NCBI GenBank assembly: GCA_048268105.1
Contig: JBLWWH010000003.1
Span: forward strand, 1-64,000
Length of the DNA stretch: 64,000 nucleotides
Reading direction: 5' to 3'
Source of the DNA: Profundicola sp048268105
GTDB taxonomy: Bacteria; Bacteroidota; Bacteroidia; Flavobacteriales; Weeksellaceae
The translations under genes and the position numbers were made by a program. A model generated the notes under the pieces. It was not told the DNA's origin. It saw nothing but the letters and a program-made list of their open reading frames with translations, and did no database searches. Every line of letters starts with the position of its first letter. Position 1 is the stretch's first letter. Of this stretch, positions 43,413 to 51,863 are shown piece after piece.

Positions 43413-43453
43413 TTTTAATAATTAGTTCATAAGTGTGAGATTAAGTTTTATTT

Positions 43454-43605
43454 GGGCGGCTTAACTGGCTTTTTGTTCCAATCTTTCTCTGCCAACAAGA
43501 CAATTTATCTCGCCAAAAGAGCTTCCGTTGGTCGCTCTTTGGCTTCGCAAATTGTAGCTTGCCGGCAAAGAAAGGATTTCCACGACAATCCAGGCCGCGC
43601 TCCGA
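43454..43605. repeat. GC-richer long imperfect palindrome, candidate dispersed intergenic repeat
   Basis: The left arm at about 43481-43522 (CTTTCTCTGCC..ACAATTT..GCCAAAAGAGC) is complementary to the right arm at about 43533-43575 (GCTCTTTGGC..AAATTGT..TTGCCGGCAAAGAAAG), with small bulges. Base content is well above the surrounding AT-rich DNA. It carries a chance 61-codon ORF but no gene signals. It looks like a REP/MITE-type structured element; no terminal duplications seen. Confidence 0.55.
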
Positions 43606-43656
43606 ATCAACTATCTCGTGTTGAAATTAATAAGTAAGATTCACCTTAAACAAAAT

Positions 43657-43702
43657 GAAAAGCCCCGACTTGATTTAAGTATTCAAGCTGGGGCTTTTTT
43701 AA
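43657..43702 (+). terminator. Bidirectional terminator between porV and the Ig-like lipoprotein gene
   Basis: AAAAGCCCC (43658-43666) plus ACTTGA pairs with TCAAG plus GGGGCTTTT (43690-43698). Six T follow on the + strand and four on the minus strand, so it may serve both directions. Confidence 0.75.
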
Positions 43703-43745
43703 TGCTTTTAAATGGAATGTTTAAACTACCACTTTAAGGAAAATA

Positions 43746-45452
43746 TTAAGGTCGATCCAAAGTTCTCGGACGGGTATCCATCAATTCCTCCACATTCTTT
43801 TTCTCTGGTGCTTCTGTAGAATTTTCATTAGGCGAACCCAACACCCAAGTTTCCTCAATGTCCCAATACGCACGAACCGTTACATTTTCTTGATAAATAT
43901 AAATTGGCTCTGGTTGTTTTTGCTCATACCAATCTCCTGTATCATATCGCTCATTAGCGTTTTCATCTACCAAGAGTTTAAAATAATATTCTCCTGGTTT
44001 TAGATATTTAAACTCATGCTTTGCCTTTGTGCCATAGACTGAAGTAACTTCTCTATCCTGTGCATTCATCAACTTTAGCCAAAAAGAAGCTTCAGGTTTG
44101 TTCTGAATGTTCAAGATGAGGTTACCGAAGTCTCTTGATTCTTTTACTCCAAAACTTAGGTTTAAAGTATCATTGGTTCGTTGCATATAATCTTTAGCGG
44201 CTTCTGGTAAAACTGCGATTTTATACTTAGAATCAAATTCAATCGGAAAGTCTAAACCAAATTTATTAGGTTTCAATCGTTTTACCTCAAAGTCTAAATC
44301 TACAGAATCTTTAACGACAGAAATATATGATTTATCCAGGGTATCTAGCGGATAATTTGCCTCAATCTCATACATCTTCCCTGAAACATAATCCAAGTTT
44401 CTTCCATAAACCTTAAGTGGTGTGTATTTTTCTGTTTGATAAATCACAGGTGGTAAAGAATCAATTTTATCCATGTGATTCACAGCAAAACGCATACGAA
44501 CGCGCTTTTCAGTCAATGAATCTATGCTTGGATTAAAATATAAGGTTGCAGTATCTGAATAAGCTTTATGATAAATTTTAGAAGTCTTGAAAGTAGGTTC
44601 CAATGCTTGAATGTCCACTTTTTCAGGTTTTCCTTCAAAGTAAAATTCTAATTTACCATAATCTACTTGAGCAACTTCTTTGGCTCTGTAAGGCTGATTT
44701 AACTTAAATAAATTTAAATCATAATTAGCACTATTCCCAGCTTCTACAATTTCTGGATAAAAAGCAAATTTCTCCTTGGTGGGATCTAATTTAGTATTTG
44801 CAACTTCATCATTAAATGCTACCAATCTATAAGACCCAGAACGCAAATATTTAAGAGAAAACTGGTTCGCTGAATCTAATTTAGCAACATAATAAGGTTT
44901 TTGTCTATATATTAAACTGTCATGATAAGTTGAATCAATGCGGTATAAAGCTGCAATCACATTTTCTGGCAGCTTTCTTTCTCCCATATTATTCACTTTT
45001 CCATTTACCTCAAGCGAGTCAATTTTATCACCTGTTGAGAAAATATACGAAAAGTAGGAGAGTGGATTTCCCTCGTTATTATCTTGAATACTTTGGCCAA
45101 AATTGATCGTGTAAGTGGTTTCTGGTTGTAATTCTCCAGAAAACTCAACAGTAACTTTCTTAGCTGCCATTCCTGTTGGCGTAAAAATAGGCTGAGGGTC
45201 AACTGGTGGAGAAATAATTACATTTTTCATGTAATCTTTCAATGTCACATATTCATCAAAATTTAGTTCAATCTTTTTGATTTTGGTATCTACATTCGTG
45301 CTAAATGTATCTGGAGTCGATTGCAACAAAACTGGTGGCGTAATATCCTTTGGCCCACCATCGGGTCTTCCTTTTCTGGCGCAAGACCAAGAAAAAAGGA
45401 GATATACTAATGCCATTGCAAAAATGTAATGCTTATTCACCAAAAACTTCAT
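43746..45452 (-). CDS. Lipoprotein with N-terminal bacterial Ig-like domain
   Basis: 568 residues from the ATG ending at 45452, which gives MKFLVNKHYIFAMALVYLLFSWSC with the lipidation Cys at about 24. Right after it, KGRPDGGPKDITPPVLLQSTP leads into an SbsA/Big_5-type Ig-like domain (about 35-135; VTLKDYMKNVIISPPV, TTYTINFGQSIQDNNEGN). Carboxypeptidase-like and other beta domains follow to the end, including LKPGEYYFKLLVDENANERYDTGDW, a typical closing module. A widespread envelope lipoprotein of unproven role in Bacteroidota. The start overlaps the end of the MBL hydrolase gene by 20 bases, so they form one unit. Confidence 0.8.
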   Translation of the reverse strand: MKFLVNKHYIFAMALVYLLFSWSCARKGRPDGGPKDITPPVLLQSTPDTFSTNVDTKIKKIELNFDEYVTLKDYMKNVIISPPVDPQPIFTPTGMAAKKVTVEFSGELQPETTYTINFGQSIQDNNEGNPLSYFSYIFSTGDKIDSLEVNGKVNNMGERKLPENVIAALYRIDSTYHDSLIYRQKPYYVAKLDSANQFSLKYLRSGSYRLVAFNDEVANTKLDPTKEKFAFYPEIVEAGNSANYDLNLFKLNQPYRAKEVAQVDYGKLEFYFEGKPEKVDIQALEPTFKTSKIYHKAYSDTATLYFNPSIDSLTEKRVRMRFAVNHMDKIDSLPPVIYQTEKYTPLKVYGRNLDYVSGKMYEIEANYPLDTLDKSYISVVKDSVDLDFEVKRLKPNKFGLDFPIEFDSKYKIAVLPEAAKDYMQRTNDTLNLSFGVKESRDFGNLILNIQNKPEASFWLKLMNAQDREVTSVYGTKAKHEFKYLKPGEYYFKLLVDENANERYDTGDWYEQKQPEPIYIYQENVTVRAYWDIEETWVLGSPNENSTEAPEKKNVEELMDTRPRTLDRP

Positions 45453-46296
45453 TAAATGTGAATGTTTCATCAATTCTAACACCTCTTTCGGTGCGTTTTA
45501 GGGTGGCTAACTGATTATGTGCATCGTGCTCGAAAGCTAAAATCCAATCTTCATCAACTGCCTTTTCTAAGAAAATCTCCTTTTCTTTAATGGTTAACAA
45601 AGGTCTAGTATCGTATCCCATAACATAAACCAATGGAACATGCCCGGCTGTAGCAATTAAATCTGCTGTGTAAACAATCGTTTTGTCTTTGTATTGAATT
45701 TTTGGAAGCATTTGTTTGTCGGTATGACCATCCACAAAAATCAAATCAAATCCTAGGGGAGTCGTTCCATTGAAATTATCATGAGGTACATCAATGAAAT
45801 TTAATTGTCCACTTTCTTTAATCGGCTGAATATTTTCTGTTAAAAACGATGCCTTTTCTCTTGGATTTGGCTCTACAGCCCACTGCCAATGGTCTTTGTT
45901 TGACCAGAATTTAGAATTTTTGAAAGCTGGCTCGTAGCCAGTTCTGTCTTTATTCCATTGAATAGCTCCACCACAGTGATCAAAATGTAAATGGGTTAAA
46001 AACACATCGGTAACATCGTCACGTGTAAATCCATATTTAGCCAAAGAGCTATCGATATTGTGATTTCCCCATAAATAATAGTATCCAAAGAATTTATCTG
46101 ACTGCTTGTTGCCCATTCCTGTGTCGATTAAAATCAAACGATCGCCATCTTCAATCAATAAGGAGCGCGTAGCTATATCAATCATGTTTTGGTCGTCAGC
46201 AGGATTGGTTTTTGTCCAAATAGTCTTAGGAACTACGCCAAACATAGCACCACCGTCTAACTTAAGGTTTCCGCATTCTATTGGATATATTTTCAT
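45433..46296 (-). CDS. Metallo-beta-lactamase-fold hydrolase
   Basis: 287 residues. Zinc motif HLHFDHCGGA (HxHxDH), further ligands in FVDGHTDKQML and a late EHD, as in the lactonase-like branch of the MBL superfamily (AHL lactonase/AttM-like). No signal peptide, so cytoplasmic. The substrate may be a lactone or another ester and cannot be told from sequence. Overlaps the following lipoprotein gene by 20 bases. Confidence 0.85.
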   Translation of the reverse strand: MKIYPIECGNLKLDGGAMFGVVPKTIWTKTNPADDQNMIDIATRSLLIEDGDRLILIDTGMGNKQSDKFFGYYYLWGNHNIDSSLAKYGFTRDDVTDVFLTHLHFDHCGGAIQWNKDRTGYEPAFKNSKFWSNKDHWQWAVEPNPREKASFLTENIQPIKESGQLNFIDVPHDNFNGTTPLGFDLIFVDGHTDKQMLPKIQYKDKTIVYTADLIATAGHVPLVYVMGYDTRPLLTIKEKEIFLEKAVDEDWILAFEHDAHNQLATLKRTERGVRIDETFTFNEVFGE

Positions 46297-46467
46297 TGGA
46301 TTTATTTTTAAGTTATAAATTAATAAGAACTAATAAGAGTTGAAAAATAATTTAACTCTATCGCACACGCTTTTAAATAAGTTCTTCTTTTACAAATATA
46401 AAAGAATTAGCAGCAGTAATAAAATGATTGTGAATAAGCTTTTAATCAGATATGTTAAAAGATTATT

Positions 46468-47943
46468 TTAAGAAAAAATTGATTCTTTTTCTTCTCCGCG
46501 CATTCTAATTTTATAGCCAATGGCAGCAATCAATAAAGTCATAAAAGGACTTAAATAATTAAAAATAGCATAAGGAATGAACGACATATTTCCTGCTTCG
46601 CCCAATAAAACTTTGGAATGATATGCGCCACACGTATTCCAAGGTACAAGTACAGAAGTAACTGTGGCAGAGTCTTCTAAAGTCCGACTCAAATTTTCGG
46701 GCGCTAATTTTTTGTCTTTATAAGCCTCTTGAAACATTTTACCTGTTACTACAATAGATAAATATTGGTCAGATGCAGTTACGTTCAGCGCAAGTGCTGT
46801 CGCAACCGTACTGGCGAATAATCCAAAAACTGTGTGGAATAGTCTTAAGAAAAACTCCGAAATCTTTTTTAATGCACCAATAGCTTCCAATGCGCCGCCA
46901 AACGCCATGGCACAAATAATCAACCAAACGGTACCCAACATTCCAGCCATACCACCTTGTTCGAATAAGCCACTCAAATTCAATGATTTGCCATTTTCTA
47001 AGGTTACCGCTTCTACAGGAATAATCGTATCTATGGTTATACTGTTCATTACAATGCGGTACATTTCCACGGTTGTCAAGGATTGATCGCCCGCCATAGT
47101 TTGCAATAAATCTTGTTGAAAAATAATTGCCGATAATCCACCCAAGATGGTTCCAATGAGTAATGCCATGAGCGGCGGAGCTTTGAATACAATCAATAAA
47201 ATCACAATCAAAGGCACCGTAAACAACCATGGACTAATATTAAAATTGGCAGCAATTAAATTTTGTACAATTTCCTTATCCACAGTTCCATGCGCCGTCA
47301 CCGTGAAACCAAGAATGAGAAACACAATCAATGTGATCGTAATGGTGGGAACAGTGGTAATGGTCATGTATTTAATGTGGGTGTTCAAATCGGTTCCTGC
47401 AATGGCGGGTGCCAAATTGGTAGTGTCGGACAAAGGCGACATTTTATCACCAAAATAAGCTCCCGAAAGAACGGCTCCGGCGGTCATGGCAGAATCTAAT
47501 CCCAAACCATTTCCGATACCAATCAGAGCGATACCAATGGTGGCACTCGTGGTCCAAGAGCTTCCAGTCGCCATGGACACTACAATGCTAATGAGAACAC
47601 AAGCAACGAAAAAAATGGTTGGTGTGAGAATGTTCAAACCATAATAAATCATGGCAGGAACAATGCCACTCAATAGCCAAGTACCTGCTAGCGAACCCAC
47701 AAAAAGTAAAATTAAAATGGCAGGCGTTGTGGCTTGGAGATTATGAGAAATCCGTTCCATGATTTGCGTAAAAGTAACGCCATTATAAAATCCAATCACG
47801 GCCGCCACAGCAGCAGAGACAAGTAGCGCAAACTGATTTGAGCCATAGGTTGCATCGGATTCGAAGACATATACATTCAATCCCAAAAGTATAACTAACA
47901 CAACAATTGGAATCAGGGCTTGACCTAGGCTTACATTTTTCAT
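46468..47943 (-). CDS. NhaC-family Na+/H+ antiporter
   Basis: 491 residues with about 11-12 membrane helices. Family features include ATGSSWTTSATIGIALIGIG and AGAVLSGAYFGDKMSPLSDT in the first half and the repeat-like region with SATVTSVLVPWNTCGAYHSK in the second, the inverted-repeat architecture of NhaC transporters. It exchanges sodium for protons across the inner membrane; malate/lactate or related exchange is an alternative within this superfamily. Single gene, start at 47943, no visible regulator. Confidence 0.88.
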   Translation of the reverse strand: MKNVSLGQALIPIVVLVILLGLNVYVFESDATYGSNQFALLVSAAVAAVIGFYNGVTFTQIMERISHNLQATTPAILILLFVGSLAGTWLLSGIVPAMIYYGLNILTPTIFFVACVLISIVVSMATGSSWTTSATIGIALIGIGNGLGLDSAMTAGAVLSGAYFGDKMSPLSDTTNLAPAIAGTDLNTHIKYMTITTVPTITITLIVFLILGFTVTAHGTVDKEIVQNLIAANFNISPWLFTVPLIVILLIVFKAPPLMALLIGTILGGLSAIIFQQDLLQTMAGDQSLTTVEMYRIVMNSITIDTIIPVEAVTLENGKSLNLSGLFEQGGMAGMLGTVWLIICAMAFGGALEAIGALKKISEFFLRLFHTVFGLFASTVATALALNVTASDQYLSIVVTGKMFQEAYKDKKLAPENLSRTLEDSATVTSVLVPWNTCGAYHSKVLLGEAGNMSFIPYAIFNYLSPFMTLLIAAIGYKIRMRGEEKESIFS

Positions 47944-48032
47944 AAAAACTTGTGGTTTCGAAGCCTTGAATATACCTAAAAATAATTTATATTTTAAGAA
48001 TTTTTAATATGATATTTGTAAAAAAAATAAAA

Positions 48033-48962
48033 ATGAAATTAATCTGTATAGCAGTTTTAGTAATCTTCCCAATCTTATTTTCGGCGCAAATCAATATTTC
48101 TTTTGAGAACGAAGAGGGATTTACTTTAGGAAATATAAACAATCAAGTAGGTTGGAGCACTTTTAATGCTCCAGACTACGAACCCATTCTAGAGCCCATA
48201 GATCAGCAAGATGTTACAAATATTCGACCTTCTCACGGCATTAATTCTTTGAAAATTACGTCTCTAGAAACTTTTCCAGAAGATTATGATGGTTTTTTTG
48301 GTGTGGTAAAGGATTTTGGTTCCAATATTAACTTTGTAAATGGCACAGAAATAAGCTTTGATGTTTATTTTGATACCATCGATGCTTCCGATTATATTGT
48401 AACTTTAATGAATTCAAATTCCTTTGATGAGCTTATGGGACTTGGTGGAATTGAATTCTTTTATAATGGTGAAATATTATTGCCACTTTTGGTGGATGGG
48501 GAATACGAGTACACAGAAACCCCTTATTCTTGGGCTCCCGACTTATGGATGAATTGTAAAATTAAAGTTGAAGATGATATCATTAAATATTTCGTCAACA
48601 ATCAAATGATCGGTACAAGTGATATTATTCATAATAGCTTTAATGAAATGTATATTTTGACAGATAATTATGGCGGACATATGTTTATTGATAACATACG
48701 AATTGTTGCAGAAGGACTTGGGACGTCAGAGGTGGATGCGAATCAAAATTTAAGATTGGTAAAGGACGGTGAAATGATGAAATTGATCGGATATTCAAAA
48801 GATGAAAATTTCAACATCAAGGTATTTAATTCAAATGGTAGATTAATTTATGATTTTAAATGGACAACAGAATTTCCGATTGAAAATTTACCTAAAGGCG
48901 TTTATTTTGTGAATGTTATAAATGAAAATAACAACGTATTTCAGCTTAAATTTTTAAAATAA
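48033..48962 (+). CDS. Secreted protein, paralogue of the 1962 cargo, with divergent C-terminal signal
   Basis: 309 residues from ATG 48033 (MKLICIAVLVIFPILFSAQ is the signal peptide; an upstream ATG at 48009 adds eight residues). The mature start NISFENEEGFTLGNINNQVGW lines up with TISFEAEEGYELGDINQQQGW of the 1962 product, and both share the later IDNIRI/IDDVNI strand. The last 70 residues end IENLPKGVYFVNVINENNNVFQLKFLK, like a T9SS sorting domain, but the usual YPNP opening is absent. Probably secreted by the T9SS; function unknown. Confidence 0.78.
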   Translation: MKLICIAVLVIFPILFSAQINISFENEEGFTLGNINNQVGWSTFNAPDYEPILEPIDQQDVTNIRPSHGINSLKITSLETFPEDYDGFFGVVKDFGSNINFVNGTEISFDVYFDTIDASDYIVTLMNSNSFDELMGLGGIEFFYNGEILLPLLVDGEYEYTETPYSWAPDLWMNCKIKVEDDIIKYFVNNQMIGTSDIIHNSFNEMYILTDNYGGHMFIDNIRIVAEGLGTSEVDANQNLRLVKDGEMMKLIGYSKDENFNIKVFNSNGRLIYDFKWTTEFPIENLPKGVYFVNVINENNNVFQLKFLK

Positions 48963-49044
48963 TCATCTGAATAGGTTTAAATTTTGTTTATTTTTTAAAT
49001 TAAAAATCATATCCTATTCATTAAGGATTCTGTAATTGAATGCT

Positions 49045-49052
49045 TATATTTG
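49045..49052 (+). promoter_or_regulatory. -7 promoter box for fbaA
   Basis: TATATTTG fits TAnnTTTG and ends 22 bases before the fbaA ATG at 49075. A clear -33 TTG is not seen at the usual distance. Confidence 0.45.
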
Positions 49053-49074
49053 TGGGAAACGAAAAATTAAAACC

Positions 49075-50142
49075 ATGAGTAGAAAATTTCCTGCCGGTGT
49101 TGCTACCGGAAAATTAGTTTCTGAAATCTTTGCAGACGCTAAAGAGAACAAGTATGCATTGCCTGCAGTAAACGTAATTGGTAGTAATACAATGAACGCC
49201 GTAATGGAAACAGCTGCTGCTGTAAATGCACCCGTAATTATTCAGTTTTCTAACGGAGGAGCAGCCTTTAATGCTGGTAAAGGATTGTCTAACGACGGTC
49301 AGAAAGCAGCTATACTAGGTGCGGTATCGGGCGCGAAACATGTTCATGAAATGGCCAAAGCTTATGGAGCTACTGTCATTATGCATACAGACCATTGCGC
49401 AAAAAAATTATTGCCTTGGTTTGATGGTTTAATGGAAGCCAACGAAGCGTACTATAAAGAGCATGGACATTCATTGTATAGTTCTCACATGCTAGATTTA
49501 TCTGAAGAACCGATTGAGGAAAACATCGAAACTTCTGTGAAGTATTTCAAGAGAATGGCGAAGATGGGAATGACCTTAGAAATCGAATTGGGTATTACTG
49601 GAGGTGAAGAAGACGGTGTGGATAACACAGATGTAGATACTTCTAAATTATATACACAGCCAGAAGAGGTTTTATACGCGTATGATAGATTAAAAGAAGT
49701 TTCTGATGATTTCACCATCGCTGCAGCTTTTGGTAATGTTCATGGGGTTTATAAGCCAGGAAATGTTGTTTTAACGCCTAAAATCTTAAAGAATTCTCAA
49801 GAGCATATTCAAAAAGAAAGAGGAACAGGTGAGAAGCCAGTGAACTTTGTATTCCACGGAGGTTCAGGTTCTTCTGAGGCTGAAATTCAAGAGGCTATTG
49901 GATATGGTGTAATTAAAATGAACATCGATACAGATCAGCAATATGCATTCATGAGCGGTGTTAGAGATTATTATGCAGATAAAAATGGCTACCTACAATC
50001 TCAAATTGGAAACCCAGACGGAGAAGATCTTCCGAATAAAAAATATTATGATCCAAGAGTATGGTTGAGAGAAGGAGAAAAAGCATTCAACGAAAGATTG
50101 AAGAAAGCTTTCCAAGACTTAAACAATATCGATAGATTGTAA
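49075..50142 (+). CDS. fbaA: Class II fructose-bisphosphate aldolase
   Basis: 355 residues from ATG 49075 (MSRKFPAGVATGKL), matching the length of E. coli-type (class IIA) FbaA; the earlier in-frame ATG at 49036 overlaps the promoter. Metal-binding and catalytic sequences are present: IMHTDHCAKKLLPW, the acidic LEIELGITGGEEDGVDN, AFGNVHGVYKPGN, and FHGGSGSSEAEI near the phosphate site. It cleaves fructose-1,6-bisphosphate in glycolysis and runs backward in gluconeogenesis. Single gene closed by a terminator at 50167. Confidence 0.95.
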   Translation: MSRKFPAGVATGKLVSEIFADAKENKYALPAVNVIGSNTMNAVMETAAAVNAPVIIQFSNGGAAFNAGKGLSNDGQKAAILGAVSGAKHVHEMAKAYGATVIMHTDHCAKKLLPWFDGLMEANEAYYKEHGHSLYSSHMLDLSEEPIEENIETSVKYFKRMAKMGMTLEIELGITGGEEDGVDNTDVDTSKLYTQPEEVLYAYDRLKEVSDDFTIAAAFGNVHGVYKPGNVVLTPKILKNSQEHIQKERGTGEKPVNFVFHGGSGSSEAEIQEAIGYGVIKMNIDTDQQYAFMSGVRDYYADKNGYLQSQIGNPDGEDLPNKKYYDPRVWLREGEKAFNERLKKAFQDLNNIDRL

Positions 50143-50166
50143 TCAACTCTTAGAAATTTAAAATTT

Positions 50167-50205
50167 AAGCTGATTTTTCACTTTTGAAAAATCAGCTTAT
50201 TTTAT
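50167..50205 (+). terminator. Intrinsic terminator of fbaA
   Basis: AAGCTGATTTTTC (50167-50179) pairs with GAAAAATCAGCTT (50186-50198) over 13 bases, followed by ATTTTAT. Confidence 0.75.
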
Positions 50206-50250
50206 CTGCTTTAAATATTATTTGTACTTTTACCCTATAGAAATTGATAT

Positions 50251-51102
50251 ATGGCTTGGTTTAGAAGAAAAAAGAAAAATATTCAGACCTCAACAGAAGA
50301 GAAAAAAGATACTCCAAAAGGATTGTGGTATAAAACTCCAACTGGTAAAATCATTGACACAGAGGATCTTGCTAAGAATTTTTATGTGAGTCCAGAAGAT
50401 GATTTTCACGTAAGAATTGGCTCTGAGGAATATTTTAAAATGTTGTTTGATGATGGCAAGTTTAAGGAGCATGATGCTAAAGTTGAAAGTCGTGACCCAT
50501 TGAACTGGACCGATACACAAGCTTATGAGGATCGTTTAAAGAATACGCAAAAGAAAACGGGTTTAAAAGATTCTATTCGTAATGCCTCTGGTAAAATGAA
50601 TGGGAAAGAAGTGATGATCAGTTGTATGGACTTCGATTTTATCGGTGGATCATTAGGGTCGGCGATGGGAGAGAAAATTGTACGTGCTATTGATTATGCG
50701 ATTAAGCATAAATTGCCTTATATCTTGATTTGTAAATCAGGTGGAGCGCGTATGATGGAAGCTGCTCTTTCTTTAATGCAAATGGTAAAAGTAGAAGCTA
50801 AGTTAATTCAGCTATCTGAGGCTAAATTACCTTATTTAACCTTGCTTACGGACCCAACTTTCGGTGGAATTACAGCATCTTTTGGTATGATGGGTGATGT
50901 TACTTTTGCTGAACCAGGTGCTTTAATTGGTTTTGCAGGACCTCGCGTAATTAAAGAAACAATAGGTAAAGATTTACCAGAAGGATTCCAAACAGCAGAG
51001 TTCTTACAAGAAAAAGGATTTGTGGATGTTATCGTTCATCGCAAAAACTTGAAGAACCAACTTTCTCAAATGATTGACTTCATTATCGAAGAAAAGAAAT
51101 AA
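50251..51102 (+). CDS. accD: Acetyl-CoA carboxylase carboxyltransferase subunit beta, zinc-site cysteines absent
   Basis: 283 residues, normal length. MAWFRRKKK start, then the place of the Cys4 zinc ribbon, and the crotonase-fold carboxyltransferase with FIGGSLGSAMGEKI, KSGGARMMEAALSLMQ, DPTFGGITASFGM and GFAGPRVIKETIG. It joins AccA to transfer CO2 from biotin to acetyl-CoA, the first step of fatty-acid synthesis. Odd: the CxxC and CPxC pairs that normally bind zinc read TPTG (29-32) and SPED (47-50), so no zinc site remains although the surrounding residues align well. I think some other Bacteroidota share this, but could not check. Followed by the DUF4197 gene on the same strand. Confidence 0.92.
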   Translation: MAWFRRKKKNIQTSTEEKKDTPKGLWYKTPTGKIIDTEDLAKNFYVSPEDDFHVRIGSEEYFKMLFDDGKFKEHDAKVESRDPLNWTDTQAYEDRLKNTQKKTGLKDSIRNASGKMNGKEVMISCMDFDFIGGSLGSAMGEKIVRAIDYAIKHKLPYILICKSGGARMMEAALSLMQMVKVEAKLIQLSEAKLPYLTLLTDPTFGGITASFGMMGDVTFAEPGALIGFAGPRVIKETIGKDLPEGFQTAEFLQEKGFVDVIVHRKNLKNQLSQMIDFIIEEKK

Positions 51103-51154
51103 ATGGATTGTTATTTGATTTAACTCAAAGAATAAATCTATAAAAACATTGATT

Positions 51155-51862
51155 ATGAGAAAACTTGCCTTAATATGTATGATTCCCTTCATATTTGTGA
51201 TTAATGGTTGTGCTGAACTGCAAACCATTGTTGATAATATGCCCGAAATGGGAGGAACGAATCTAGAAGTAGCCAGTGGCTTGAAACAAGCGCTAGAATT
51301 TGGTGTTGTTGAAGGCGTAGATATTCTAGGAGAAAAAGACGGTTTTTTCAGAGATCAAGCGGTTAAGATATTATTACCAAATGAGCTTCAAAAAGTTGAT
51401 CAAACTTTGCGTCAGATTGGGCTAGGAGCTTTAGCTGATGAAGGTTTAAAAGTATTGAACCGTGCAGCTGAAGATGCTGTGGTAGAGGCAAAGCCTATTT
51501 TTGTGTCTGCTATCACAGGTTTAACTTTTCAGGATGCTATGGGAATTTTAACTGGAAATGATCACGCCGCTACATTTTACTTGAAAAATAAAACTACGTC
51601 TCAATTAACTTCAGCGTTTCAACCAAAGATTCAAAATTCATTGGATAAAGTTGGAGCCAATGAGATTTGGTCACAGATCATTCAAAAGTATAATTCAGTG
51701 CCTTTGGTACAGCCAGTTAATCCAAACTTAACTGAGTATGTTACTCAAAAAACGATAGATGGATTGTTTGTGAAGGTAGGAAATAAAGAAAAAGAGATTA
51801 GAACTAATCTGGGAGCAAGAACAACCCCTTTATTACAAAGAGTGTTTGCAATGCAAGATTAA
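51155..51862 (+). CDS. DUF4197 lipoprotein
   Basis: 235 residues from ATG 51155 (MRKLALICMIPFIFVINGC, Cys 19). The mature part matches the DUF4197 pattern: GLKQALEFGVVEGVDILGE, VKILLPNELQKVDQTLRQIG, FVSAITGLTFQDAMGILTG, ATFYLKNKT, and a closing LFVKVGNKEKEIRTN. Periplasmic, mostly helical, function unproven. It starts 52 bases after accD and ends 1 base from the convergent DUF6973-like gene; its terminator lies inside that gene. Confidence 0.85.
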   Translation: MRKLALICMIPFIFVINGCAELQTIVDNMPEMGGTNLEVASGLKQALEFGVVEGVDILGEKDGFFRDQAVKILLPNELQKVDQTLRQIGLGALADEGLKVLNRAAEDAVVEAKPIFVSAITGLTFQDAMGILTGNDHAATFYLKNKTTSQLTSAFQPKIQNSLDKVGANEIWSQIIQKYNSVPLVQPVNPNLTEYVTQKTIDGLFVKVGNKEKEIRTNLGARTTPLLQRVFAMQD

Positions 51863-51863
51863 T

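Noticed and set aside
43452..43637. 61-codon ORF in the GC-richer palindrome
   Set aside because: It covers both arms of the palindrome, so its codons are dictated by the inverted repeat; no family resemblance or start signal.
46769..47230. 153-codon ORF on the minus strand in another frame of the antiporter gene
   Set aside because: Wholly inside the NhaC gene, with a composition rich in Cys, Trp and Tyr typical of an out-of-frame reading.
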